Notes under the pieces: generated by a model
Database searches by the model: none
Seen by the model: only the letters and a program-made list of their open reading frames with translations
Told to the model about the DNA's origin: nothing
Source: Candidatus Eiseniibacteriota bacterium
Lineage (GTDB): Bacteria > Joyebacterota > Joyebacteria > Joyebacterales > Joyebacteraceae
Direction: 5' to 3'
Length of the DNA: 64,000 nt
Assembly (NCBI GenBank): GCA_030622115.1
Contig: JAUXGN010000013.1
Location: 1-64,000, forward strand
Position numbers and translations under genes: made by a program
Shown: piece by piece, positions 1 through 8,473 of the stretch
Numbering within the stretch: position 1 is the first letter of the stretch
Layout of the letters: each line of letters begins with the position of its first letter

Positions 1-1637
1 CGTTCCTGGGCCGGCACGTCCTTGAGTTCATCCTCCGGGAAGTGATCCCAGCGCTCCTTCTGAGCGTTGAAGAAAGGTGGCAGACTGTCGATCTTGCCGC
101 CGCTCAGCATCCTGTCGATCGCGGCAGCTGCCCTGCCGCCATGTGCGATCGCCTCGATAGCGGTCGCCGCACCGTTGACGACATCCCCCCCGGCAAAGAC
201 GCCCTCGACCGATGTTGCGCACGTCTTCTCGTCTGCAACGATGGTGCCCCAGCGCGTCAGTTCGAGCCCGGCCTCCAAGGACTTGGGGTCGTTCTCGATT
301 GTCGATTGGATGCAGTCGAGATCCGGAACCTGCCCGATCGCGGCTATCACGTTGTCAACAGGGATAATCTCCTCAGAACCCTCTATCGGAACGGGACGCC
401 TGCGCCCGCTCTCGTCGGGCTCGCCGAGTTCCATGCGGATGTACTCAAGCCGCTCACACTTCCCGTCTCCCTCTACTCCAGACGGCGCAGCAAGGAAGTG
501 CATTTCGACGCCCTCGTGCTCGGCGGCGTCGACCTCAACCTCCCACGCCGGCATCTCTTTGCGCGACCTGCGATAGACGATGGTCACCCTCTCGGCGCCG
601 AGACGAAGGCACGTCCGCGCCGCATCGACCGCCGTGTTCCCGCCACCGATGATGGCCACGTTCTTTCCTATCTTGACCTTCTCCCCAAGACCCATCTTCT
701 TAAGGAAGTCGGTACCTGCCCAGACGCCTTCGAGGTCCTCTCCGTCGATACGCATCTTGCGGCTTCCCATCGCACCCAGTCCGAGGAAGACCGCGTCGAA
801 TCCCTTGTCGAAGAGGTCCTTCAACACGAAGTCACATCCGAGAGCCTTACCATACTCGACAGTCACGCCGAGTCCGGTGATGAGACCGATCTCCTTATCC
901 AGAGTGTCCTTGGGCAACCTGTACTCCGGGATGCCGTAGCGGAGCATTCCTCCCGCGGCCGGAAGCGCCTCGAAGATAGTGACCGCGTGGCCCTTCTGGG
1001 CCAGGTAGTACGCGGCCGTGAGACTGCCCGGACCTGCTCCCACCATGGCGACTCTCTTCCCCGTCGGCGGTGCGACCGGGGGCGAGAACGGCTCCGGGTG
1101 CTCGATGTCCCAGTCGGCGGCGAACCGCTTCAGGAAATCAATGCAGACCGGTCCCTCCAGGGCGTTCCTGCGGCACTCGTCCTCACACGGCCTGGTGCAG
1201 ACGCGGCCGATCGACAGAGGGAATGGATTCACTTCCTTGACGAGCGCTGTCGCCTCGCGGTATTTCTTCTTCGCGATAAGAGCGATGTAGCCCTGGACGT
1301 CGACACTCGCGGGACACGCCACCTGACACGGCGCGATGCAGTCACCCCGGTGATTCGACATGAGGAGTTCGAGCGCCATGCGCCGCACGGCACGCACGTC
1401 CTCCGTGTTCGTCCATATCTTCATCCCCTCCGCCACCCGCGTTCCACACGACGGTATGTACCGCTTCATGCCTTCCAGCTTCACCGCGCAGACCCAGCAG
1501 GATGTGAAAGGCTCGAGCTGTTCGTCGTGGCACAGCGTCGGTATCTCAATCCCGTTCTGCCTCGCGGCCTCAAGGATCGTGATGCCGTGCTCGACCTGAA
1601 CTTCCTTCCCGTCAAGGGAGATAGTTACCAGTGCCAC
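1..1637 (-). CDS. GltD/NuoG-like Fe-S flavoprotein, NAD(P)-dependent oxidoreductase (partial, C-terminus beyond left edge)
   Basis: About 545 residues are visible and the frame stays open to the window edge. The order of domains is an N-terminal plant-type [2Fe-2S] ferredoxin domain (cysteines in TLCHDE, SCWVC and PSCGT, residues ~35-65), a GltD-type [4Fe-4S] region (CIAPCQVACPASVDVQGY, then CTRPCEDECRR), an FAD Rossmann fold (VGAGPGSLTAAYYLAQKG) and an NAD(P) fold (IIGGGNTAVDAARTCLRLGA). This matches the glutamate-synthase small-subunit/NfnB-like fold fused to a NuoG-type N-terminus. Start is GTG at 1637 behind GAGAGGGA. It lies downstream of nuoF-like and nuoE-like genes, so it is probably the third subunit of a soluble NADH/ferredoxin-linked complex. 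A C-terminal ferredoxin or catalytic domain may follow outside the window, so the substrate (formate, hydrogen or only ferredoxin/NADPH) cannot be decided. Confidence 0.85.
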   Translation of the reverse strand, partial: MALVTISLDGKEVQVEHGITILEAARQNGIEIPTLCHDEQLEPFTSCWVCAVKLEGMKRYIPSCGTRVAEGMKIWTNTEDVRAVRRMALELLMSNHRGDCIAPCQVACPASVDVQGYIALIAKKKYREATALVKEVNPFPLSIGRVCTRPCEDECRRNALEGPVCIDFLKRFAADWDIEHPEPFSPPVAPPTGKRVAMVGAGPGSLTAAYYLAQKGHAVTIFEALPAAGGMLRYGIPEYRLPKDTLDKEIGLITGLGVTVEYGKALGCDFVLKDLFDKGFDAVFLGLGAMGSRKMRIDGEDLEGVWAGTDFLKKMGLGEKVKIGKNVAIIGGGNTAVDAARTCLRLGAERVTIVYRRSRKEMPAWEVEVDAAEHEGVEMHFLAAPSGVEGDGKCERLEYIRMELGEPDESGRRRPVPIEGSEEIIPVDNVIAAIGQVPDLDCIQSTIENDPKSLEAGLELTRWGTIVADEKTCATSVEGVFAGGDVVNGAATAIEAIAHGGRAAAAIDRMLSGGKIDSLPPFFNAQKERWDHFPEDELKDVPAQE

Positions 1638-1663
1638 GTTGTTCCCTCTCTAGATAGAGCCCT

Positions 1664-1780
1664 CGGGCTAGCGGCCCGAAATCCGTCAATTCGGGCTAGC
1701 GGCCCGAAATCTGTCTCCGGGCTAGCGGCCCGAAATCTGTCTCCGGGCTAGCGGCCCGAAATCTGTCTCCGGGCTAGCGG
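1664..1780. repeat. Tandem array of ~26-bp hairpin repeats overlapping the nuoF-like stop codon
   Basis: Copies begin at 1664, 1692, 1718 and 1744, plus a partial copy at 1770-1780; spacings are 28, 26, 26 and 26 bp. Each full copy holds CGGGCTAGCGGCCCG, which can fold as a 5-bp stem with a 5-nt loop. The partial copy contains the TAG stop and last Arg codon of the upstream gene, so the array looks like iterated duplication starting at a gene 3' end. It fills nearly all of the spacer before the next gene in the operon; the ribosome-binding site of that gene lies just beyond it. There are no unique spacers, so it is not CRISPR. Confidence 0.9.
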
Positions 1781-3561
1781 ACAGTGATCGCGTCAAACCT
1801 ACACACCTGCCTGCACGCGTCGCAGCCCGTGCAAAGGTCGTTGTCTATTGTATGCACTTCCTTCTTCTCGCCGCTCACCGCACCCACCGGGCACGCCTTG
1901 GTGCACAACGTACAGCCTATGCAGTTCTCTGCGACGACTTCGTAGGTCAGAAGCGCCTTGCAGGCGAGCGCCGGACAGCGCTTCTCCTGGATGTGCGCCT
2001 CGTACTCGTCCCTGAAGTACTTGATCGTCGTGAGGACCGGGTTCGGTGCGCTCTGACCAAGTCCGCAGAGCGACGAACTCACTATTTTCTCACCCAGCTC
2101 CTCCAAGAGCTCGATGTCGCCCTCCTGTCCCTCTCCGGCACAGATGCGCTCGAGGATCTCAAGCATCCGCTTGGTGCCCACTCGGCAGAACGTGCACTTG
2201 CCGCAGCTCTCGTCCTGAGTGAAGTTCAGGAAGAACCGTGCGATGTCCACCATGCAAGTCGAGTCGTCCATGACAACCATGCCGCCCGAGCCCATTATGG
2301 CGCCCGTCTTCGTCACCGACTCGTAGTCGACCAGGATGTCGATGAACTCCTCCGGAATGCAGCCACCGGACGGTCCCCCAAGCTGCACGGCTTTGAACGT
2401 CCGCCCCTCCGGCACACCACCGCCGATCTCGAAGATGATATCTCTCAAGCGAATGCCCATCGGAACTTCGACAAGCCCGCCGCGGACGATCTTCCCGGCG
2501 AGTGCGAAGACTTTTGTCCCCTTGCTGGTCTCCGTGCCGTAGCTCGCGTACGCCTCGGCGCCGTTTGAGATGATCCACGCGATGTTCGCATATGTCTCAA
2601 CGTTGTTGATGTTGGTCGGCTTGCCCCAGAGCCCCTTGGCGGCGGGATACGGCGGCCGTAGTTTCGGCATACCTCTCTGGCCCTCTATAGATGCGATGAG
2701 GGCCGTCTCCTCGCCACAGACGAAAGCTCCGGCGCCTTCCTTTATCTTCACTTTGAAGCCGAACCCGCTTCCCAGGATATCGCTTCCAAGAAACCCTCGC
2801 TCGGTGGCATCGGCAATGGCAATCTCGAGACGCTTGATGGCAAGAGGATACTCGGCGCGAACGTAGAAGTAGCCTTCGTTGGCGCCGATGGCGTATGCAG
2901 CGATCACGAGCCCCTCGAGAACCGAATGAGGATCGCCCTCGAGGATGCTCCTGTCCATGAAGGCGCCGGGGTCTCCTTCATCGGCGTTCACTATGACGTA
3001 CTTGACATCTCCCGGCTGCTGGCTGGCCAGACCCCACTTCACGCCTGTCGGGAAGCCGGCTCCGCCGCGCCCCCTCAGACCGGAGTCCTTGATCACCGAG
3101 ATCACCTCATCGGGCGACATGGACTTGAGCACAGTCGCGAGGGCGTCGTAACCGCCGGTATCCACGTAGTCGTCGATCGACTCGGGATCGATGCTCCCTG
3201 CGTTCCTCAGGACTATCCGCTCCTGTGGCGCCAGATACGCATCGTCCGGAAGCTCCCGACCCTCAAGATGGACCAGCCACTCCTCGATCGGCTTGCCACC
3301 GACCACGTGTTCCTCGATGATGCGCTCGACGTACTCAGTTGTGACACCGCCGTACGTCGTCTTCCCCAATCCGGGAACAACCACGTCCACGAGCGGCTCT
3401 CTGTAGCACATCCCGACACAACCTGTGCGCTTGAGCTCGACATCGATCCCTCGACCCTCAAGCTTCTGCTGGAAGGTCTCATAGACATCCCGGGCCCCGG
3501 CGGCAATCCCGCAGCTCGAGAGGCCGACCGTTATCTCAGCAATCACGCCCGAAGTAGCCAT
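1774..3561 (-). CDS. NuoF/HndC-like NADH-binding flavoprotein with 2x[4Fe-4S] tail
   Basis: This 595-residue protein has the architecture of HydB/HndC-type subunits of soluble NADH-linked oxidoreductases. It has an N-terminal thioredoxin-like [2Fe-2S] domain (SSCGIAAGA, TGCVGMC), a NuoF core with the NADH/FMN motif GRGGAGFPTGVKWG (~residue 165) and GAGAFVCGEETALI, the [4Fe-4S] site ESCGKCTFCRVGT (~residue 455), and a C-terminal bacterial-type ferredoxin with two clusters (CIGCTLCTKACP, CTGCDACRQVC). Complex I NuoF lacks the last domain, and no other nuo genes are nearby, so a cytoplasmic complex is favoured. Start ATG at 3561 follows GGAGAGGGACAAG. Its stop codon lies inside the repeat array. 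The nuoE-like gene is 97 bp upstream. Confidence 0.9.
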   Translation of the reverse strand: MATSGVIAEITVGLSSCGIAAGARDVYETFQQKLEGRGIDVELKRTGCVGMCYREPLVDVVVPGLGKTTYGGVTTEYVERIIEEHVVGGKPIEEWLVHLEGRELPDDAYLAPQERIVLRNAGSIDPESIDDYVDTGGYDALATVLKSMSPDEVISVIKDSGLRGRGGAGFPTGVKWGLASQQPGDVKYVIVNADEGDPGAFMDRSILEGDPHSVLEGLVIAAYAIGANEGYFYVRAEYPLAIKRLEIAIADATERGFLGSDILGSGFGFKVKIKEGAGAFVCGEETALIASIEGQRGMPKLRPPYPAAKGLWGKPTNINNVETYANIAWIISNGAEAYASYGTETSKGTKVFALAGKIVRGGLVEVPMGIRLRDIIFEIGGGVPEGRTFKAVQLGGPSGGCIPEEFIDILVDYESVTKTGAIMGSGGMVVMDDSTCMVDIARFFLNFTQDESCGKCTFCRVGTKRMLEILERICAGEGQEGDIELLEELGEKIVSSSLCGLGQSAPNPVLTTIKYFRDEYEAHIQEKRCPALACKALLTYEVVAENCIGCTLCTKACPVGAVSGEKKEVHTIDNDLCTGCDACRQVCRFDAITVR

Positions 3562-3658
3562 CTTGTCCCTCTCCAGACACCCCTATCACAGGGTGCTCCG
3601 TAGTACGCTCGTTCTGATTTCGTGTCCGATCGTGCGTTGTCGACCGCCGCCTTAGGCT

Positions 3659-4150
3659 CTACTTCCCGTACTCCCGGACGACCTTCCGCGCCTCAGCGGG
3701 CGTCAGACGACCGAATGTGTCGTCCCCGATCATGATCACGGGAGCAAGGCTGCAGCAACCGATACACGACACGGAGTCGACGGTGAACATCCCGTCCTCG
3801 GTGGTGCCGCCGTCTTCAACACCAAGCTCATCACAGATAGCGGCCGTGATCGCTCCTGCCCCCTGCACATGGCAGGCAGTGCCGTGGCAGATCTTCACGA
3901 TATACTTCCCGACGGGATTGAATCTGAACTGCGAGTAGAAACTGGCCACCCCGTAGACGCGAGATGGAGGAACACCGAGTGAGTGGCTTATTCTCTCGAT
4001 CACATCAATGGGAAGGTACCCGATTCTGGCCTGGACCTGCTGCAACACGGGGATAACGCTCCCCGGCGCGTCCGCATACTTCCCGGCTATCTCGTCGACG
4101 ATTGCCAGGTACTCCTTCATTGTCTTCCCCTGAACACCCGCTTTTTCCAT
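3659..4150 (-). CDS. NuoE/HndA-like thioredoxin-fold [2Fe-2S] subunit
   Basis: 163 residues, the usual length of the 24-kDa NuoE/HndA family. The helical N-terminal bundle precedes a thioredoxin-like domain with all four cluster ligands visible (CHGTAC near residue 85; CIGCC near residue 128). It normally pairs with the NuoF-like flavoprotein encoded next, passing electrons between FMN and other clusters. I chose the ATG at 4150 because GGAGGAACG lies immediately upstream; an in-frame start 48 bp further upstream lacks a ribosome-binding site. The gene follows ndk by 48 bp, in the 2-oxoglutarate oxidation operon. Confidence 0.9.
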   Translation of the reverse strand: MEKAGVQGKTMKEYLAIVDEIAGKYADAPGSVIPVLQQVQARIGYLPIDVIERISHSLGVPPSRVYGVASFYSQFRFNPVGKYIVKICHGTACHVQGAGAITAAICDELGVEDGGTTEDGMFTVDSVSCIGCCSLAPVIMIGDDTFGRLTPAEARKVVREYGK

Positions 4151-4198
4151 CGTTCCTCCGAGTGATTCGGTGGCGATAAAGCCCGTTCCGGGCGCCAC

Positions 4199-4621
4199 CT
4201 ACCCGGCGAGTGTGCGAGGACAGTCGCCAAAGTGGAAAACCGATTCGTGTTTCACGCGCAGAGGTGCGTCGGATGCGTGCACCGCATTCTCCGTCATGCT
4301 CTTGCCGTACTTGCCCCTGATGCTGTCGGGCGCAGCCTTGGCCGGGTCGGTGGCTCCAATGAATGCCCTGAGCGCCGTCACCGCGTCGGGCGATTCCAGC
4401 ATGACGCCGACCGTCATTCCCGAGGTAATGAACTCCACGAGGGTCTCAAAGAACGGCTTGCCCACGTGCACATCGTAGAACACATGAGCCTCTTCGACCG
4501 TCAGTCTTCGTGATGCGAGGCCGACGATACGAAAGCCTCCCTGCTCAAGCGCAGCAAGGATCTCTCCCGTGAGACCGTCACGGACGGCTCGCGGCTTCAC
4601 CATGAGGAAGGTTCTGTCCAT
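4199..4621 (-). CDS. ndk: Nucleoside-diphosphate kinase
   Basis: 140 residues, full length for the family. It transfers the gamma-phosphate between nucleoside di- and triphosphates through a phospho-histidine; the active-site motif is NAVHASD with His115 (usually NxxHGSD). FRIVGL and GKPFFETLVEF are further family signatures. The N-terminal KPRAV replaces the usual KPDAV. The ATG at 4621 overlaps the korC stop by one base (TGATG), implying translational coupling. Placement after kor/suc genes fits equilibration of the NTP made by succinyl-CoA synthetase. Confidence 0.93.
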   Translation of the reverse strand: MDRTFLMVKPRAVRDGLTGEILAALEQGGFRIVGLASRRLTVEEAHVFYDVHVGKPFFETLVEFITSGMTVGVMLESPDAVTALRAFIGATDPAKAAPDSIRGKYGKSMTENAVHASDAPLRVKHESVFHFGDCPRTLAG

Positions 4622-5181
4622 CAGCTCACCTTTCCAGTCGCGCTCCTGGCGGCTTCCCGTCCAACCTCGAGCGCCTTCTTGTTCACGTCCTCTGTCCCGC
4701 TCGGCACGCGCGCCAGCACGGTCGCTTCGAGGCTTTCCCACTTCACCACGCTCGAGAGTTCAACGATCGCACCCAGTGCGATCACGTTGGCAAAGAGCGC
4801 TCTTCCGCACTTCTCGATAGCGAGAAGCGTGAACGGTATCCCAATGGCGGAGTCATGGCCGGGATTATCTACAAGATATGAATCCACAATGAAGAGCCCA
4901 TCCTTCTTGAGAGACTTCCTGTATTCGTCCGCGGATACCTGGGTCATGGCGAGAAGCACGTCGACGCGGGTCGCCTTCGGATAGTCGATATCCTCGGTCG
5001 AGATAACAACGTCTGTCTTGCTCTTGCCGCCTCTTGCCTCGGGACCGTAGCTCTGCGTCTGCACGGTGTTCTTGCCGTCACAGATGGACGCCGCCTCGGC
5101 AAGGAGCTTGCCGGCCAGCATCAGCCCCTGCCCGCCCGAACCTGAGAGACGAATCTCGAATCTGCCACTGTCTTTCGTCAC
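4621..5181 (-). CDS. korC: 2-oxoglutarate:ferredoxin oxidoreductase, gamma subunit
   Basis: 186 residues, matching the pyruvate/ketoisovalerate oxidoreductase gamma domain: the start LSGSGGQGLMLAGKLLAEAA and the motif TQSYGPEARGGKSKTDVVIS are characteristic. The gamma subunit stabilises the TPP/pyrimidine core formed by KorA and KorB. A GTG at 5181 is preferred because GAGGATTC lies 8 nt upstream; an in-frame GTG at 5211 lacks such a site. It is 39 bp downstream of korB and overlaps ndk by 1 nt. Confidence 0.9.
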   Translation of the reverse strand: MTKDSGRFEIRLSGSGGQGLMLAGKLLAEAASICDGKNTVQTQSYGPEARGGKSKTDVVISTEDIDYPKATRVDVLLAMTQVSADEYRKSLKKDGLFIVDSYLVDNPGHDSAIGIPFTLLAIEKCGRALFANVIALGAIVELSSVVKWESLEATVLARVPSGTEDVNKKALEVGREAARSATGKVS

Positions 5182-5220
5182 TTGCGAATCCTCGCGTTGG
5201 TGTCGCCGCACTCAGACGAG

Positions 5221-6129
5221 CTACCCGATCCCAGCCTTGAGTTTGTCTCCAAGTTGTTCGTAGCCCTCAATCGTCGCCCTGAGCTTCTGATTGACGGTCG
5301 AGGGACCTTTCGTCAGGTCCTGAGCGAGCTTGTCATAGACATCGATGAACTCGGGCTGGTCCTTCTCAACATGAATGCCGCGGATGAACTTGCCTTCGAG
5401 TTCCTCGGGGGACATCTCGCCGGCCTGCTTCACGGTGACCGCGCTCTCCTTCATCCACTTGAACATGTCGACCGGGCCGGAGAACTTGTTGAGCCTGCCG
5501 TAACTCGTATAGCAGTTGCTGACAACCTCGACGACGGAGAACCCCCTGTGCCGGATGGCACGCTCAAGGAGCTTGTCCAGCTCACGCACGTGGTAGACCG
5601 TCGTGCGGGCGACGAACGTCGCCCCCGCCCCGGCTGCAAGCGAAACGATATCGAATTCGTACTCGACGTTGCCGTAGGGAGCGGTCGTTCCCCGCTTGCC
5701 GTGAGGCGTGGTCGGCGAGTACTGCCCGCCGGTCATCCCGTAGATGCAGTTGTTCACTATGATCGCGGTGATATCGATGTTGCGCCGGCAAGCGTGGATG
5801 AAGTGGTTGCCTCCGATCGCCACTGAATCGCCATCACCCATCGCAGTAATGACTGTGAGTTCGGGATTGGCCAACTTAACACCCGTGGCGAACCCGAGTG
5901 CTCTGCCGTGTGTCGTGTGCAGGGTATTGGTATCGATGTAGGTTGGTAGCCGCCCCGTGCACCCGATTCCGGAGATCGTCGCCGTCTTGTTCTTATCGAG
6001 ACCCATCTCGGCCATAACCCTCGTGAGACTGCTCAGCACGACTCCGAGACCACACCCCCCACACCACACCGTCGGGAGCTTCTTGAGGGGCTTGAGATAG
6101 GTCCTCGCGCGTTCTATGGCCTGGCTCAT
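5221..6129 (-). CDS. korB: 2-oxoglutarate:ferredoxin oxidoreductase, beta (TPP) subunit
   Basis: 302 residues. It carries the thiamine-diphosphate binding core: CGGCGLG near residue 23, the GDG motif in TAMGDGDSVAIGGNHFIHA (~residue 95-113) and the Asn pair in IIVNNCIYGMTGGQ. The product is succinyl-CoA with electrons passed to ferredoxin. KorB of this type lacks its own ferredoxin domain; that role falls to KorD, encoded upstream. The ATG overlaps the korA stop by 4 nt (ATGA), the usual coupling for this pair. Confidence 0.92.
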   Translation of the reverse strand: MSQAIERARTYLKPLKKLPTVWCGGCGLGVVLSSLTRVMAEMGLDKNKTATISGIGCTGRLPTYIDTNTLHTTHGRALGFATGVKLANPELTVITAMGDGDSVAIGGNHFIHACRRNIDITAIIVNNCIYGMTGGQYSPTTPHGKRGTTAPYGNVEYEFDIVSLAAGAGATFVARTTVYHVRELDKLLERAIRHRGFSVVEVVSNCYTSYGRLNKFSGPVDMFKWMKESAVTVKQAGEMSPEELEGKFIRGIHVEKDQPEFIDVYDKLAQDLTKGPSTVNQKLRATIEGYEQLGDKLKAGIG

Positions 6130-7277
6130 GACGCCATCTCCTCCAGAACAAAGTCAGTGATCTGGTCGGGCTCGAACAGATGTCCATCCACCCGCCCAAG
6201 ATGTCGGACCGGAACAACGCCGGCCACAGCACGTTCTACTTCTGTCACAAGCTGTCCCAGGTTCATCTCGGGAACAATGATGCTGCGAAGCTGAGGAGCA
6301 AGCTCCTTCAGACGCTTTCCGGAAAACGGCCAGATAGTCTTCACACGCAGAAGCCCGGCCTTCACGCCACGCTCCCTCAGTATCCCCACAGAGGCCTTCG
6401 CAACACGCGCTGACGAGCCGTACGCGAAGAGCAGCACCTCACAATCGTCGGTCATCGTCTCGTCATTCATGGCCAGATCGTCCGCCTTAAGTTCGATCTT
6501 GTCCACGATCCCGCGGATCTTCTTGTCCACCTCTTCCGGTACCATTGTCGGGAAGCCGCGCTCGTCGTGAGTGAGTCCCGTCACGTGGAAGCGATGCGGA
6601 CCGCCGAAGTGAGCCATGGGAGGAACGTCACTTTGTCCACCACAGAACGGCCGGTAGTCCTCCTCATCGTCGGACGGAAGCGGCCGCGAACGCACCTTGT
6701 ACGACCCCGGGGCCGGAATCGCTACGCTCTCTCGCATATGACCGATCACCTCGTCCAGAAGAAGCACAACGGGTGTACGGAACTGCTCGGACAAGCTTAC
6801 ACAGCATGCCGTGAGCTCGATGCACTCGAGCACCGTCGCCGGCGCCAGCGCGATGATCGCGTGGTCGCCGTGCGTTCCCCACCGCGTCTGCATGACGTCA
6901 CCCTGCGCCGGCTGCGTCGGCAACCCCGTCGAGGGACCGGCACGCTGGACGTTGACGATGACACACGGGATCTCGGCGAGACATGCGAGCCCCAGGTTCT
7001 CCTGCATCAGCGAAAAACCCGGTCCGCTCGTAGCGGTCATCGATCTCGCGCCGGCCAGCGACGCGCCGATGATGGCTGCCATCGAGGCGATCTCATCCTC
7101 CATCTGAATGAAGCGCCCACCGATCAGAGGAAGATGTCTTGCCATGAACTCTGCAACTTCAGACGATGGAGTGATGGGATAGCCGGCGAAGAAATTGATA
7201 CCGGCGGCAACAGCCCCCACGGAGCAGGCTTCGTTTCCCTGCATCACCCAGATCGACCTCTCGTTGTTCCCTGACAT
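6126..7277 (-). CDS. korA: 2-oxoglutarate:ferredoxin oxidoreductase, alpha subunit
   Basis: 383 residues from the chosen start. The typical alpha-subunit signatures are GNEACSVGAVAAGINFFAGY followed by PITPSSEVAEF, the Glu-containing segment MEDEIASMAAIIGASLAG and SGPGFSLMQENLGLACLAEIP. The C-terminal third is the transketolase-C-like domain. ATG at 7277 follows a GGGGGT ribosome-binding site; an in-frame ATG at 7298 lacks one. Strong similarity to Kor rather than Por/Vor, together with sucCD next door, makes 2-oxoglutarate the likely substrate, though 2-oxoisovalerate specificity is hard to exclude from sequence alone. Confidence 0.92.
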   Translation of the reverse strand: MSGNNERSIWVMQGNEACSVGAVAAGINFFAGYPITPSSEVAEFMARHLPLIGGRFIQMEDEIASMAAIIGASLAGARSMTATSGPGFSLMQENLGLACLAEIPCVIVNVQRAGPSTGLPTQPAQGDVMQTRWGTHGDHAIIALAPATVLECIELTACCVSLSEQFRTPVVLLLDEVIGHMRESVAIPAPGSYKVRSRPLPSDDEEDYRPFCGGQSDVPPMAHFGGPHRFHVTGLTHDERGFPTMVPEEVDKKIRGIVDKIELKADDLAMNDETMTDDCEVLLFAYGSSARVAKASVGILRERGVKAGLLRVKTIWPFSGKRLKELAPQLRSIIVPEMNLGQLVTEVERAVAGVVPVRHLGRVDGHLFEPDQITDFVLEEMAS

Positions 7278-7320
7278 GATTGATGAACCCCCGGACATTG
7301 TAGTCCGTTAGCCGGCCTCG

Positions 7321-7599
7321 TTAGGAACCGTTCTTCTTCGCACGCTCTTTGTAGATCGTGATCGCCATATCGGGGCAGAGCATCTCGCAAAGATTGCAGG
7401 CAATGCATTTCTCGGGATGCTCCACGACAGGGTGACCGGTCTTGTCAGCCCTGAAGACTTTCGTAGGACAGAATTCGATACAGATACCACAAGCCTTGCA
7501 CCAGGCCTGGTAGACGAAGATATCCTGATCCGGGTGCTCTTCACGCGACGGGTAGTTCCATCGCCTGTTCTTCACGGCCTCAGCCGCCTGCTTCACCAT
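7321..7599 (-). CDS. korD: 2-oxoglutarate:ferredoxin oxidoreductase, delta (ferredoxin) subunit
   Basis: 92-residue 2x[4Fe-4S] ferredoxin with both cluster motifs intact (CKACGICIEFCP and CIACNLCEMLCPDMAI). It delivers electrons from the KorAB active site to soluble ferredoxin. The ATG at 7599 sits 1 nt after the sucD stop, with GGGAGGT overlapping that stop as the ribosome-binding site. Gene order korD-korA-korB-korC is conserved in many anaerobes. Confidence 0.92.
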   Translation of the reverse strand: MVKQAAEAVKNRRWNYPSREEHPDQDIFVYQAWCKACGICIEFCPTKVFRADKTGHPVVEHPEKCIACNLCEMLCPDMAITIYKERAKKNGS

Positions 7600-7600
7600 G

Positions 7601-8473
7601 CTACCTCCCAAGCGCGGTCTTCAGAAGACCCGGTATCTCACTCGGACGGTCGGCCACGGGCACACCCGCCGCCGCCAGCGCATCCATCTTTTCCTGAGCC
7701 GTACCCTTGCCGCCCGCGATGATGGCCCCGGCATGCCCCATCCTTTTTCCCGGGGGAGCCGTTCTGCCGGCGATGAAACTCACAACCGGCTTGGTCATCT
7801 TCGCCTTGATGAACTCCGCAGCCTGCTCCTCATCGGTTCCGCCGATCTCGCCTATCAGCACCACGGCTTCTGTTTCGTGGTCGCCCTCGAACGCCTCGAG
7901 CGTGTCGATGAAGTTCGTTCCAATTATCGGATCGCCGCCTATCCCTATGACGGTCGACTGCCCCATTCCGGCACGTCCAAGACTGTCCACTACCTCATAG
8001 GTCAGCGTTCCGCTCCTCGAGACGACACCTATGCCGCCCCGGGAATGGATGGAGCCCGGCATAATGCCCAGCTTCGATTTCCCCGGGCTGATGATGCCGG
8101 GGCAGTTCGGCCCGATCATGCGGACACCGAGTTCCTTCGCCCGCTTGTAGATCCTCGCGACATCCAGAGTCGGCACACCCTCGGAGACAACGACGACGAG
8201 CTTCACTCCGGACTCGACAGCCTCCATCGCCGCGTTCGCCGCAAACCTTGCGGGGACGAAGATGATGGTGGCATTCGCCTTCGTCGCCTCGACGGCCTCA
8301 CCCACAGTATCGAAGACGGGAATCCCATCCATCTCCTGTCCACCCTTGCCGGGTGTGACGCCCGCGACGACGTTCGTGCCGTACTCGACCATGGCACGGG
8401 TGTGGAACGAGCCGTCCCGACCGGTGATCCCTTGGACGCAGACCCGTGTGGCTTCATCCAGAAAGATACTCAC
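7601..8473 (-). CDS. sucD: Succinyl-CoA synthetase, alpha subunit
   Basis: 290 residues, full length. CoA-binding Rossmann domain at the N-terminus ([21 protein letters not shown]) and the phosphohistidine loop GHAGAI with His247. With SucC it converts succinyl-CoA, ADP (or GDP) and phosphate to succinate, CoA and NTP. Start GTG at 8473 behind AAGGAGGCAGGC overlaps the sucC stop by 4 nt (GTGA). Its position directly before korDABC indicates that succinyl-CoA from 2-oxoglutarate oxidation is used for substrate-level phosphorylation, or the reverse in a reductive direction. Confidence 0.95.
   Translation of the reverse strand: MSIFLDEATRVCVQGITGRDGSFHTRAMVEYGTNVVAGVTPGKGGQEMDGIPVFDTVGEAVEATKANATIIFVPARFAANAAMEAVESGVKLVVVVSEGVPTLDVARIYKRAKELGVRMIGPNCPGIISPGKSKLGIMPGSIHSRGGIGVVSRSGTLTYEVVDSLGRAGMGQSTVIGIGGDPIIGTNFIDTLEAFEGDHETEAVVLIGEIGGTDEEQAAEFIKAKMTKPVVSFIAGRTAPPGKRMGHAGAIIAGGKGTAQEKMDALAAAGVPVADRPSEIPGLLKTALGR

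Noticed and set aside
42-1751. 569-codon plus-strand open frame opposite the GltD-like flavoprotein
   Set aside because: The opposite strand encodes a well-recognised flavoprotein with all cofactor motifs; the plus frame has no family features and runs into the repeat array.
1664-1780. CRISPR array
   Set aside because: Units are directly tandem without unique spacers, and no cas genes are nearby.
1774-4150. Part of respiratory complex I (nuo operon)
   Set aside because: The NuoF-like protein has the extra N-terminal [2Fe-2S] and C-terminal 2x[4Fe-4S] domains of soluble enzymes, and no membrane Nuo subunits are present.
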